Shown: in pieces, positions 26,401 to 34,235 of the stretch
Layout of the letters: each line of letters starts with the position of its first letter
Numbering within the stretch: position 1 is the first letter of the stretch
Assembly (NCBI RefSeq): GCF_027257155.1
Contig: NZ_JAPWDU010000003.1
Span: 62,001 to 126,000 of the forward strand
Source: Cerasicoccus sp. TK19100
GTDB lineage: Bacteria; Verrucomicrobiota; Verrucomicrobiia; Opitutales; Cerasicoccaceae
Length of the DNA: 64,000 bases
Reading direction: 5' to 3'
Notes under the pieces: generated by a model
Seen by the model: only the letters and a program-made list of their open reading frames with translations
Told to the model about the DNA's origin: nothing
Database searches by the model: none
Program-made: the position numbers and the translations under genes

Positions 26401-29199
26401 CTATGGCAGCGAAACAGCCGAAAGCTCCAGAACATTAATTTGGCCGAAACGGGAAGTCGTACCTGGCGTCGGATAGACTTTGATGCGGACCTCTCCAAAC
26501 GCGTCAGCGACGCAATTGTTGAGCACTGCGGTACCAGTAGAGTTATTGTAGACCTCAAGGTCAGCCGTTGCCGATCCGACCTCATAGCGGCTCATGCGCC
26601 CGCGATTATTATCACTGCTCGGATTGGTCGCAAAGATCTCTAAGCGATACACGCCGCCTGGAACTAACCCAGACACTGCCAGCTCACCGAAGCCTGCCGT
26701 TTGAGTGGCGTTTACCGCAGTCAGCCAACCGTCCGACGCAATGTTGTTATCATACGGCGTTCCGCTGGCTACGCCATTAGTCATATGTGATTCGAATAAA
26801 CCATCGACGTTTACAGAAACAGCAGTGTGGCGGCCAGTAATCGTCCCGGCAAATGGCAGAGCCGTGCCGTAGGTTTCGTAGTAGTGCTTGTCCGTGCTAT
26901 TCCAGTAGCGGCCTTGACTGTCATTAGATAACACCTGCGCGTTACCAAAATCGAACAGCATCAACTCCGTCGGCAAAAGGTCCTGATCCGCAGTAGATTG
27001 CGACAAGAGCCATGCATAGGTGTTCGCGTCGGCATAAACCTGCGTCCAAATATCATGCGCATTGGAATTAAACTCCGAGTAACGCAAACCATCCTCTTCG
27101 TAGTAAGTGGAACCATCGGAATAGTAAGGCGAGCCATCACTGTAGTAAGGATCGTTAGGATCACTATCCAGAGGGAACGAAAGCGAACTTTTACCTGCCT
27201 CCGCACGAATCCAATTTACAGCGCTGCGTGGATTCCAAACGGGCACGACGGAATCGCCTTCTGAATGGAATGCCCAAATCGACAGGCCAACGATATCAGC
27301 ATATACAGTGGCCCCGCTGGTATCGCCACACACTGGCATCGCCGCAGCAAAGGCTTCTGCATATCTTGAGAATGCGTTCCAAACGCCGCCACCGCCGATT
27401 TCTACACCGGTTAAAGAGATTTTGCTAAAATCAATAGTGTAGTAGCGGGTGATATCTGCAGCGACCCGAACAACCTTGTCAATTTCGCTTGAGTTCCAGC
27501 TGCCTAATGAATCTGACAACTGCGGAGCATAGATAAAGAAGCCTTCGCTATCGGCATTCGCAATCAGGCCATCAAGTTTGGCATTGATCTGGGCAACATT
27601 GTCTACTCCGCGTTCATTATCACCATGAAGGTAAATCACCATGGGCCAAAGTGTGTTTTCGTCGTAACCCGAGGGGACATACAACTGTCCGGGCAAATCA
27701 ATGTTTCCATCGTTGCGGTGATCAAAACTGTAAACTTCGAAATGTCCTGGAGTCGGTCCCGTTGGCAACGAAACCAGAGCCATCTCCAGCGTGTTAATCT
27801 GCCCATAGCGTGAGCCACTGCCCGGTGTTGGATAGACCTTGATTGAGATTTCTCCGTCAGCATCAGCCGTCACCGACGCAAAGGTAGCGATGTTGGCTAC
27901 ATTCTGATGCACTTGAAGGTCGCGCGTATCCGTGCCAACCTCATAACGAGACATGCGCCCGCGACCACCATCGCCATTGGGATTCGTCGCGAAGATGTCC
28001 AAAGAATACTCGGCACCAGGGATCAATCCGCTCAGGGTAAGCTGCCCGAAATCAGTCGTGTCGGTTGCATCGATTTCGGTAATCCAGCCGTCCGTACCGA
28101 TCTTGTTATCGTAGGGAATGCCCGTCGCTGAACCATTGGTCATGTGAGTGGGAAAAATGGCGGACACTTCGATACAAACATGGCTGCTATCGCCATTGGT
28201 CTTTTTCGCAAATGGCAAAGCCACGCCTTCTACTTTAAACAAATTTTTGTAGGTGCTATTCCATGTATTTCCGTTCGTATCCGGCACGCTCACTTGAACG
28301 TTACCAAAATCGAAAAGGAATGTATCGCCAACGGTCACATCTGGCGAAGAGACTTGCGCCAACAGCCAATCATAAAGGTGCGGTTCATTGTAAGCAGCTC
28401 CCCATCCGCCATGATAATTGCCCTCGTACTCACTGTAGTGTAAACTGTCTTCCTCGTAGTAAGTGGACCCATCGCTGTAGTAGGGCGATCCGTCAGAATA
28501 ATATGGATCGTTGGGATCAGCATTGAGCGGGAAATTCAAAGCACTTTTTCCGTCAGCGTTACGAATGTCATTGATGTGCCCACGGGTAAAGCCCGTCCAG
28601 ACTTGTGGATCGTTCTCCACATGATACGCCCAAATTGGCTTACCGACCAGCCGTGCGTTATCCATCTGCTTGCCTTGTATGCCTGCGATCGGCACCGCAC
28701 CTGCCAATCCTTCAGTGTAGCGCGAAATCGCAGTCCAGGCAGCTCCCCCGCCAAGCGACAAGCCGGTTACATAAATTTGCTTGCGGTCGATATTGTATTC
28801 ACGAGCAGCATTCATCGCCATGATCATTGAATAATCAATGTTCGGGATGCTCCATGAGCTTACATTTGCGGGCCCTTGCGGCGCATAAAGAAAGAAGTCA
28901 CGCGATTTGGCATTAGCGACAAGGTTGTCGATATTTGGTTTCTGCACGTGTATGACGTTGTCCGTTCCTCCTTCTTGTTGGCCATGGTAGAAAACCACCA
29001 ATGGATAGGACTGATTCGGGTCGTAGTTTGTCGGCACAAGAAGGCGACCAGGAAGATCGACGACACCGTCGGCATTGTAATCGAGGCTGTGCACTTCAAA
29101 ATCAAGCGGGTTGGCCGCATAGCCATGATGGTGCAATAAAGCGATGCTGGCAGCCACTGGCAGCCAACGAATGCTATTCGTCAAAGATGAGAGTTTCAT
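26401..29199 (-). CDS. Secreted tandem esterase-like protein; second catalytic copy lacks the nucleophile serine
   Basis: 932 residues with a signal peptide ending near HHHGYAA. Two copies of an about 445-residue unit (about 34-480 and 486-932) each hold a CE1/PHB-depolymerase-like alpha/beta-hydrolase and a C-terminal beta-sandwich opening with LFDFGN. Copy 1 has Ser148 in TGLSLGG, Asp197 and His263. In copy 2 the same elbow reads TGVEIGG, so Glu600 replaces the serine, while Asp649 and His715 remain. Copy 2 should therefore be inactive as a serine esterase and may bind substrate. Both copies carry an unusual Tyr/Ser/Asp-rich insertion (YYSDGS repeats, about 231-253 and 683-705) between Asp and His. 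It probably acts on acylated extracellular glycans. AACCCCAC lies 6 bases before the start. Confidence 0.8.
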   Translation of the reverse strand: MKLSSLTNSIRWLPVAASIALLHHHGYAANPLDFEVHSLDYNADGVVDLPGRLLVPTNYDPNQSYPLVVFYHGQQEGGTDNVIHVQKPNIDNLVANAKSRDFFLYAPQGPANVSSWSIPNIDYSMIMAMNAAREYNIDRKQIYVTGLSLGGGAAWTAISRYTEGLAGAVPIAGIQGKQMDNARLVGKPIWAYHVENDPQVWTGFTRGHINDIRNADGKSALNFPLNADPNDPYYSDGSPYYSDGSTYYEEDSLHYSEYEGNYHGGWGAAYNEPHLYDWLLAQVSSPDVTVGDTFLFDFGNVQVSVPDTNGNTWNSTYKNLFKVEGVALPFAKKTNGDSSHVCIEVSAIFPTHMTNGSATGIPYDNKIGTDGWITEIDATDTTDFGQLTLSGLIPGAEYSLDIFATNPNGDGGRGRMSRYEVGTDTRDLQVHQNVANIATFASVTADADGEISIKVYPTPGSGSRYGQINTLEMALVSLPTGPTPGHFEVYSFDHRNDGNIDLPGQLYVPSGYDENTLWPMVIYLHGDNERGVDNVAQINAKLDGLIANADSEGFFIYAPQLSDSLGSWNSSEIDKVVRVAADITRYYTIDFSKISLTGVEIGGGGVWNAFSRYAEAFAAAMPVCGDTSGATVYADIVGLSIWAFHSEGDSVVPVWNPRSAVNWIRAEAGKSSLSFPLDSDPNDPYYSDGSPYYSDGSTYYEEDGLRYSEFNSNAHDIWTQVYADANTYAWLLSQSTADQDLLPTELMLFDFGNAQVLSNDSQGRYWNSTDKHYYETYGTALPFAGTITGRHTAVSVNVDGLFESHMTNGVASGTPYDNNIASDGWLTAVNATQTAGFGELAVSGLVPGGVYRLEIFATNPSSDNNRGRMSRYEVGSATADLEVYNNSTGTAVLNNCVADAFGEVRIKVYPTPGTTSRFGQINVLELSAVSLP
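27085..27153 (-). repeat. YYSDGS-coding short repeats, copy in unit 2
   Basis: Codes for PNDPYYSDGSPYYSDGSTYY, followed by EEDGL. The same peptide occurs in unit 1 at about 28441-28509, followed by EEDSL. These in-frame repeats form an insertion in the hydrolase domain. Confidence 0.7.
28441..28509 (-). repeat. YYSDGS-coding short repeats, copy in unit 1
   Basis: Same 20-residue peptide as in unit 2, conserved while much of the surrounding domain has diverged. Confidence 0.7.
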
Positions 29200-29205
29200 A
29201 CGAGA

Positions 29206-29213
29206 GTGGGGTT
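29206..29213 (-). promoter_or_regulatory. C-rich leader motif before the tandem-esterase gene
   Basis: AACCCCAC on the coding strand, 6 bases before the ATG at 29199, where a Shine-Dalgarno sequence would normally be. Confidence 0.3.
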
Positions 29214-29318
29214 GAGGTTGTAAGCGCAGTTAGCCGAAAGAATGAATTTCCAATGCCTGTCCACGCTATGCTCAACCGAATAGCTCGACTCCTCGCCCTA
29301 CGGCAACCCCACCTTGCA

Positions 29319-29332
29319 TTCGATCATTTGAA
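29319..29332. promoter_or_regulatory. Operator candidate, site 6
   Basis: TTCGATCATTTGAA differs by one arm base from TTCAATCATTTGAA (site 3). It is 119 bases before the tandem-esterase start and marks the right-hand end of the motif's distribution. Confidence 0.42.
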
Positions 29333-29520
29333 CAATCAAAATGACTGCCAATCCCCATAGCGCAATCAAGGCCGCCCTTGAACAATGCCAGTACCGGCTA
29401 AGCCATCTATTAAATTGCTCGAACAAGAATACTTCAGCTAAGACTTGATCAGGAATTTTATTACATCAAAAAGACGACCTCCATCGCACCTTTAACATCC
29501 TACCATTAACAGTATTTAAG

Positions 29521-30048
29521 ATGAGATCCGCGCTACTCATTATCGATCTACAAAACGACTTCACGAGAAAGGACGGCAAGCTACCCGCCTGCATCGAACA
29601 AATGGAGCAAGTCATAGAATCGATAAACCGCGCCGTAGCTCGTCGCAACGCTCAGCAGGAACTGAGCGCAGCAGTCATTACTCAATGGTCGAATCCAATC
29701 ATACGAATTTTGACCAAAAACAGTGTAAAGCCCGGCACCCACGGAGCCGAGCTAGACGCCAGATTAAATCCGGGAATTACAAACTGCTTCACCAAAAGCA
29801 ACAAAGACATCTTTTCGAGTAAGGACCTCACTGAATGGCTTCAAGCAAACCACGTTGAGGAAATCATCTTAAGCGGACTTGCCTTGGAATACTGCATAAA
29901 AACTTCTGCGATCGCAGCGATCAACCGTGGATATTCTGTGTCCGTACTTCGGGATGGAGTCGCCTCATACCAGTGTAAAAACCGGGAGAAACGATTAGAA
30001 GAATTGCTCACAGCTGGCGCTAAGATCCACGCAGGATCGGAAGGCTAG
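29521..30048 (+). CDS. Isochorismatase-family cysteine hydrolase
   Basis: 175 residues, the usual size of this family. ALLIIDLQNDF holds the catalytic Asp9, FTKSNKD probably the Lys (Lys92), and LALEYCIKTSA the nucleophile Cys125. Members hydrolyse C-N or ether bonds in small molecules, such as nicotinamide, N-carbamoyl compounds or isochorismate. The substrate cannot be told from the sequence. No signal peptide is present. It is followed 42 bases later by the aspartyl protease gene in the same direction, with no obvious functional link. Its neighbours upstream belong to the glycan cluster on the opposite strand. Confidence 0.85.
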   Translation: MRSALLIIDLQNDFTRKDGKLPACIEQMEQVIESINRAVARRNAQQELSAAVITQWSNPIIRILTKNSVKPGTHGAELDARLNPGITNCFTKSNKDIFSSKDLTEWLQANHVEEIILSGLALEYCIKTSAIAAINRGYSVSVLRDGVASYQCKNREKRLEELLTAGAKIHAGSEG

Positions 30049-30090
30049 TAATTTAGTAACACGATCTGCCTTAGCCCAGTTCTTTAAAAA

Positions 30091-31278
30091 ATGAAAGCAT
30101 CGCTGGCAACCATTGTGATGTTATCCCTTGCTAGCCACCTATTCGGGCAAACGTCCCCGCCAAGTTGGGTCACAGAAGGCCCATCCATCCGCGAAGATCC
30201 AGCTGCATTTTCAATACCATACTCAGAGCTTGGTACAAAGATATATGTTGTTGTCGAAATCGGCGGCCAGCCGAGGAAACTGGTGTTCGACACCGGCTCC
30301 CCTTCGATGATCGACTCAACGATCGTAGATGAAACAGGCATGAGCCTCGTTGGAAAATCCAGCGGGATCGATGCTCACGGAGCCGTCATCGAAAGTAAAA
30401 TATCTCAGGGCAACCTAAAGATTGGCGATATGGAGATTAACAAATTGCCAATGTTTGTGGCCGACTTTTCCGCGTCACACGCAACTCAGTCGTTAATAGG
30501 CGATGGAGTTCTTGGCTCGGACATACTACCTCTGGGCGCTTGGCAAATAGATCCCACCAGCCGCACCATCCGCTTCGCCGCGAAAGCTTCAGACCTGCCG
30601 CACGTCTCAAAATCCCACCGCGTCCAACTCCATCATTTTGGCTACCCATACACACCGATCCTGGACGTACACTTTTCCGAAAACGCAAGAAGCAAGGCGA
30701 TGCTAGACACAGGCTCCCCAACCTACTTCTCGATTTCACCAGCTGATTTCCAAGGAGCAAAGGCATCAAAAGCAATCGGTCGAACTATCAGCGGCTTCGG
30801 ATCTCCCGGAGCTTCACTTGGCGGTCAAGCAACGGCACAGAATCTACTCATGCTTGAGCTGTCTTCGTTCTCTATTGCTGACCTTGATCTTGGTCGCGTT
30901 GAGGCAATACGCAGAGAGATTTCTCCCAGTCTAATCGGTGCCCGAATCCTGGATAACTATGTCATAACTTTAGACATAAATAATGGTGATGCATTTTTCT
31001 ATAAATTCTCCAATGCACCATTCTCGCACTCGACATTTGGATTTACCTTATCATTCGACGAATCAGTGAATGTAGCTGCGGTATGGGACGATTCTCCGGC
31101 TCAACAGGCAGGCTTACGCGCGGGAGACAAGCTAACTAGCCTCAATGGAGAAGCATGCATCACCACCAGCGACTCGATAAAAAGATTCATCAAAATGATG
31201 GGAGAAGATAAGATTCGTGTTAGTTGGCAAGGCCAAAGCACCACACTAGACGAAAAGCTAAACTTGCTCTCTAATTGA
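30091..31278 (+). CDS. Secreted retropepsin-like aspartyl protease with two DTGS lobes and a PDZ domain
   Basis: 395 residues. A signal peptide (MKASLATIVMLSLASHLFGQ) is followed by two aspartyl-protease lobes, each with its own motif: Asp67 in VFDTGSPSMID and Asp206 in MLDTGSPTYFS. This gives a single-chain, two-lobed enzyme, unlike retroviral homodimers. Residues about 315-390 are a PDZ domain (AVWDDSPAQQAGLRAGDKLT), which would bind a peptide or C-terminus. Similar aspartyl protease-PDZ proteins are known from Bacteroidota and Verrucomicrobiota but are little studied. It probably acts in the periplasm. The function is unknown. Confidence 0.8.
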   Translation: MKASLATIVMLSLASHLFGQTSPPSWVTEGPSIREDPAAFSIPYSELGTKIYVVVEIGGQPRKLVFDTGSPSMIDSTIVDETGMSLVGKSSGIDAHGAVIESKISQGNLKIGDMEINKLPMFVADFSASHATQSLIGDGVLGSDILPLGAWQIDPTSRTIRFAAKASDLPHVSKSHRVQLHHFGYPYTPILDVHFSENARSKAMLDTGSPTYFSISPADFQGAKASKAIGRTISGFGSPGASLGGQATAQNLLMLELSSFSIADLDLGRVEAIRREISPSLIGARILDNYVITLDINNGDAFFYKFSNAPFSHSTFGFTLSFDESVNVAAVWDDSPAQQAGLRAGDKLTSLNGEACITTSDSIKRFIKMMGEDKIRVSWQGQSTTLDEKLNLLSN

Positions 31279-31343
31279 TGAACCCAGCTTAGAGCGTCCA
31301 TCTTCATAACGACTCAGCATGGGTAAAATCCCGCTTCATTACT

Positions 31344-31420
<77 letters not shown>

Positions 31421-31493
31421 CAAGCAAAGTTGCAGACAATGATAAGTCAGATTGTGATGGCAAGCCTAGATCGCGGCCTTGTAGCAAACGTGA

Positions 31494-32519
31494 CTATGAA
31501 GCGATGCCCGGAATGCGCTCGGCGACCTCGGCCAAGTGGCGCTCAGCGATGACGGGCAGCTCATCGACGTGCGTCATGCCGTCGATGATCGGGCGCAGCT
31601 TTCGGCCCAGTGGCATGTCTTTGGTCAGCGCTTTTACTTTGGCGCGCAACCAGCCAACATCCCCGCGATCCTTGTCCGCATAAGGACCGGCGTAGAGCAG
31701 CTCCACGAAGCGGAAAATAGTCTGCCAACGCTCTTCGGCCGGTGGTGGTGGCGGGATTTCACCGGTTTCCAGGTAGTGCTTGATCTCGGCGAACAGCCAG
31801 GGGTAGCCCAAGGCGGCACGGCCGATCATAATGCCACTCACCGGCGAATCCTTGCTCAGCGCCGCGACATCGGCGCAGGTCTGCACGCCGCCGTTGCCCA
31901 CTACGGGTATGTCAATTGCGGCGGCCACTTCGTTAATCAGCGCCCAGTCCGCATTACCACGATAGCCTTGTTCTTTGGTGCGGCCATGGATCGCCAACAG
32001 CGCTCCACCGGCATCCTGCACGCGCTGCCCGACCTCCAACGCCACGATTTGCTCGTGGTCCCAGCCCGCGCGAATCTTCACCGTTATGGGTAGCTCTGGC
32101 ACAGCATTGACGCAGGCGCGGGTGATTTTTTCCAGCATCGGCGGGTCCTTGAGCAGCGAGGAGCCGGCGTTTATATCCGTCACCCGACTGGCCGGACAAC
32201 CGCAGTTAATATCAATAAAGTCCGGCTTCACGCGATCGGCAATCGCGCGGGCGGCGGCGGCCATCCGATCCGGCATCGAGCCGAAAATCTGCACGCCCAT
32301 TGGCCGCTGCTCTTCGGTAAAGTCTACGTTGCGCCACGCCTTTTCCGTCCGCAGCAGGCTCTCGGCCATCACGAACTCCGTGGTCATCACATCGGCCCCC
32401 TGCTCTTTGCACAGTTGTCGAAACGCGCTGTCGGTAAAGCGCGCCATCGGTGCCAGAAATAACGGCATTTTCCCCGGGCCCACCCAAGGTAACGTGTGAC
32501 TGGATTTTTCCGTGCTCAA
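31494..32519 (-). CDS. dus: tRNA-dihydrouridine synthase (DusB-like)
   Basis: 341 residues, the family's usual length. FLAPMARFTDSAFRQLC opens the FMN-binding TIM barrel. DINCGCPASRV has the catalytic Cys, VKIRAGWDH and AIHGRTKEQGYRG bind FMN and substrate, and VVGNGGVQT lies in the phosphate-binding loop. It reduces uridine to dihydrouridine in the D loop of tRNAs. The downstream, co-directional gene is a tRNA, so they might share a transcript. The Dus subgroup is judged DusB-like only by general resemblance. Confidence 0.92.
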   Translation of the reverse strand: MSTEKSSHTLPWVGPGKMPLFLAPMARFTDSAFRQLCKEQGADVMTTEFVMAESLLRTEKAWRNVDFTEEQRPMGVQIFGSMPDRMAAAARAIADRVKPDFIDINCGCPASRVTDINAGSSLLKDPPMLEKITRACVNAVPELPITVKIRAGWDHEQIVALEVGQRVQDAGGALLAIHGRTKEQGYRGNADWALINEVAAAIDIPVVGNGGVQTCADVAALSKDSPVSGIMIGRAALGYPWLFAEIKHYLETGEIPPPPPAEERWQTIFRFVELLYAGPYADKDRGDVGWLRAKVKALTKDMPLGRKLRPIIDGMTHVDELPVIAERHLAEVAERIPGIAS

Positions 32520-32592
32520 TGGTCAGTAATCAATATTCAAACAGGTTTAGCCCGCATTGAAAATTGATCACCCAAGTCCGCCAATGAAAATC

Positions 32593-33276
32593 TTACTGGC
32601 GTTCCGGTGCGCGGCGCACGAGATCGGAGTGGCGAATGTCCTTGGCCTTGATCAGGTAGGCAACTTCCTCGCCGAGATTCACGGCGTGGTCACCAATGCG
32701 CTCCAAGCTCTTGGAGATGAAAATCAGCTCCACGCCAATGGACACATAGTTCCCGTCGTCGGCGGAACGGCTCATCAGCATGTCGAAATTCGCGCGATTG
32801 AGGTCATCCACCTTGCGGTCAAGTTCGGGCAAGCTGAGCGCCAAATCGTAGTCTTCGTTTACGAAGCAATCGATGCTCTTGCGGAGTAGCTCCACCACCA
32901 TGTCAGTCATCTGCGGAATACCGGCCAAGTCGCCAATCGGCCTACCTTGCCGGGCCAGACGACGCACGCGCTTGGCAATGGACGATGCCTCGTCCCCCAC
33001 GCGCTCCAAGTCGTGGCAGCCCTTCATACAAATGGTCAGCATGCGGACATCGGTAGCCACCGGCGCGCGCAGGCTCAGGTAGCGCACAGCCTCGGCGTCG
33101 ATTTGTAGCTCCAACTCGTCAATCTCGTCATCCATCCCCAAAACGCGCTGAGCGATGCTCAGGTCGTTGTCCTCCAATGACTTAAGCGCCAAGCGCGAGA
33201 TATCCATACACTTTTCGCCCATCAGGACGAGTTTGCGGCGGATGTCTTCGAGTTCGCTTTCGTAAAAATGTTGCAT
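32593..33276 (-). CDS. phoU: Phosphate-signalling protein PhoU
   Basis: 227 residues forming two three-helix PhoU repeats (about 1-110 and 120-215). Each repeat holds acidic metal-binding patterns such as RVGDEASSIAKRV and RIGDHAVNLGEEV. It links Pst transporter state to PhoR/PhoB signalling and limits phosphate uptake. It is the last gene of pstSCAB-phoU, 140 bases after pstB, with a 16-base perfect palindrome just upstream. The sensor PhoR and regulator PhoB are not in this window. Confidence 0.95.
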   Translation of the reverse strand: MQHFYESELEDIRRKLVLMGEKCMDISRLALKSLEDNDLSIAQRVLGMDDEIDELELQIDAEAVRYLSLRAPVATDVRMLTICMKGCHDLERVGDEASSIAKRVRRLARQGRPIGDLAGIPQMTDMVVELLRKSIDCFVNEDYDLALSLPELDRKVDDLNRANFDMLMSRSADDGNYVSIGVELIFISKSLERIGDHAVNLGEEVAYLIKAKDIRHSDLVRRAPERQ

Positions 33277-33308
33277 GCTGAAGGGGGAGTTAAAAGGAGT
33301 GGATATTT

Positions 33309-33324
33309 TGTAGCTTAAGCTACA
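33309..33324. promoter_or_regulatory. 16-base perfect palindrome before phoU
   Basis: TGTAGCTTAAGCTACA lies 32 bases before the phoU start. It may be a protein-binding site or a short mRNA hairpin. It does not match the Pho box near pstS. Confidence 0.35.
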
Positions 33325-33367
33325 TCGGATAACTTCACAACAATAATCCGATAATCTACCTCAATTG

Positions 33368-33387
33368 TTCCGTATTCCTATACGGAA
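33368..33387. other. Hairpin between pstB and phoU
   Basis: TTCCGTAT-TCCT-ATACGGAA forms an 8-base stem with a 4-base loop. On the minus (coding) strand it is preceded, not followed, by Ts, so it is more likely a processing or stability element than a terminator. Confidence 0.4.
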
Positions 33388-33416
33388 AAAAGACGGTGAG
33401 CACCAAGAATCGCTGA

Positions 33417-34229
33417 TTAACCGAAACGACCGGACACATAATCCTCGGTCTGCGGATTCTCAGGGTTCATGAAGATTTTTTGTGTCTCATCGTATTCGAT
33501 CAGCTTGCCCAGATAGAAGAAGGCCGTGCGATCGCTCACGCGGGCGGCCTGCTGCATGTTGTGCGTAACGATGACGATCGTAAACTGACGCTTGAGCTGG
33601 TGGATCAGCTCCTCGATCTTACCGGTGGCGACAGGGTCCAGCGCCGAGCAGGGCTCGTCCATCAGCAAAATTTCCGGCTGGTTGGCAATCGCGCGGGCGA
33701 TGCACAGGCGCTGCATCTGACCACCGGAGAGGCCGAGCGCGCTGTCCTGCAGGCGGTCTTTCACCTCTTCCCACAGGGCCGCATTGCGTAAGCTGCGCTC
33801 CACGACTTCGTCCAGCTCGCTCTTCTTGTTGCGGCCAGCAACGCGGAGGCTGTAGACGATGTTTTCGTAAATCGACTTTGGGAACGGATTGTATTTTTGG
33901 AAGACCATGCCCACCCGCTTGCGCAGGGAGATCACCTCCAGCATCGGGTCAAAAATGCTTTCGCCGCCCACGGTGATGTCCCCATCGTGCTTAATGCCGT
34001 CGATGAGGTCGTTCATGCGGTTGAAGCAGCGCAGGAGCGTGGATTTACCACAACCCGATGGCCCGATAAACGCCGTGACCTTCTGCTTCGGCATGGCGAA
34101 CGACTGGTCGAAAATCACTTGCGACGAGCCATACCAGAACGAAAAGTTTTTCACCTCGATGTATTTCTCATCGGGCGAAGGCGCGCCATGTTCGGTGGTG
34201 GTTTGTTCGGATGGTGTGACGTTGGCCAT
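33417..34229 (-). CDS. pstB: Phosphate ABC transporter ATPase PstB
   Basis: 270 residues. The Walker [12 protein letters not shown], signature [14 protein letters not shown], Walker [14 protein letters not shown] and switch [13 protein letters not shown] are all intact. FNRMNDLI after Walker A is typical of PstB. It powers high-affinity phosphate import with PstC and PstA. An extra 20-residue polar tail precedes the usual start; the Met is retained because no better one is seen. It begins 6 bases after the pstA stop. Confidence 0.97.
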   Translation of the reverse strand: MANVTPSEQTTTEHGAPSPDEKYIEVKNFSFWYGSSQVIFDQSFAMPKQKVTAFIGPSGCGKSTLLRCFNRMNDLIDGIKHDGDITVGGESIFDPMLEVISLRKRVGMVFQKYNPFPKSIYENIVYSLRVAGRNKKSELDEVVERSLRNAALWEEVKDRLQDSALGLSGGQMQRLCIARAIANQPEILLMDEPCSALDPVATGKIEELIHQLKRQFTIVIVTHNMQQAARVSDRTAFFYLGKLIEYDETQKIFMNPENPQTEDYVSGRFG

Positions 34230-34235
34230 GGCGAA

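Larger units (their letters stand above)
26404..29100 (-). repeat. In-gene tandem duplication of an esterase plus beta-sandwich unit
   Basis: Unit 1 covers about 27760-29100 and unit 2 about 26404-27744. They align along their whole length in protein, for example PTPGSGSRYGQIN against PTPGTTSRFGQIN and HMTNGSATGIPYDN against HMTNGVASGTPYDN. DNA identity is lower than protein similarity, so the duplication is old. Confidence 0.8.
29200..29520. other. Divergent intergenic region between the tandem esterase and the isochorismatase-family gene
   Basis: About 320 bases. It holds the C-rich leader motif (AACCCCAC on the minus strand, 29206-29213) and operator candidate 6. A further imperfect palindrome, TTGCTCGAACAA, lies near 29416. 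No gene is supported. Confidence 0.5.

Noticed and set aside
27085-28509. Short direct repeats that might suggest a CRISPR or microsatellite
   Set aside because: They are in-frame coding repeats (YYSDGS) inside duplicated esterase domains, without regular spacers.
1-31278. SusC/SusD-type or other polysaccharide transporter in the glycan cluster
   Set aside because: No TonB-dependent receptor, SusD-like lipoprotein, MFS or ABC sugar transporter was found in the coding regions.
33368-33387. Terminator of pstB
   Set aside because: The T-run lies before, not after, the hairpin on the coding strand.
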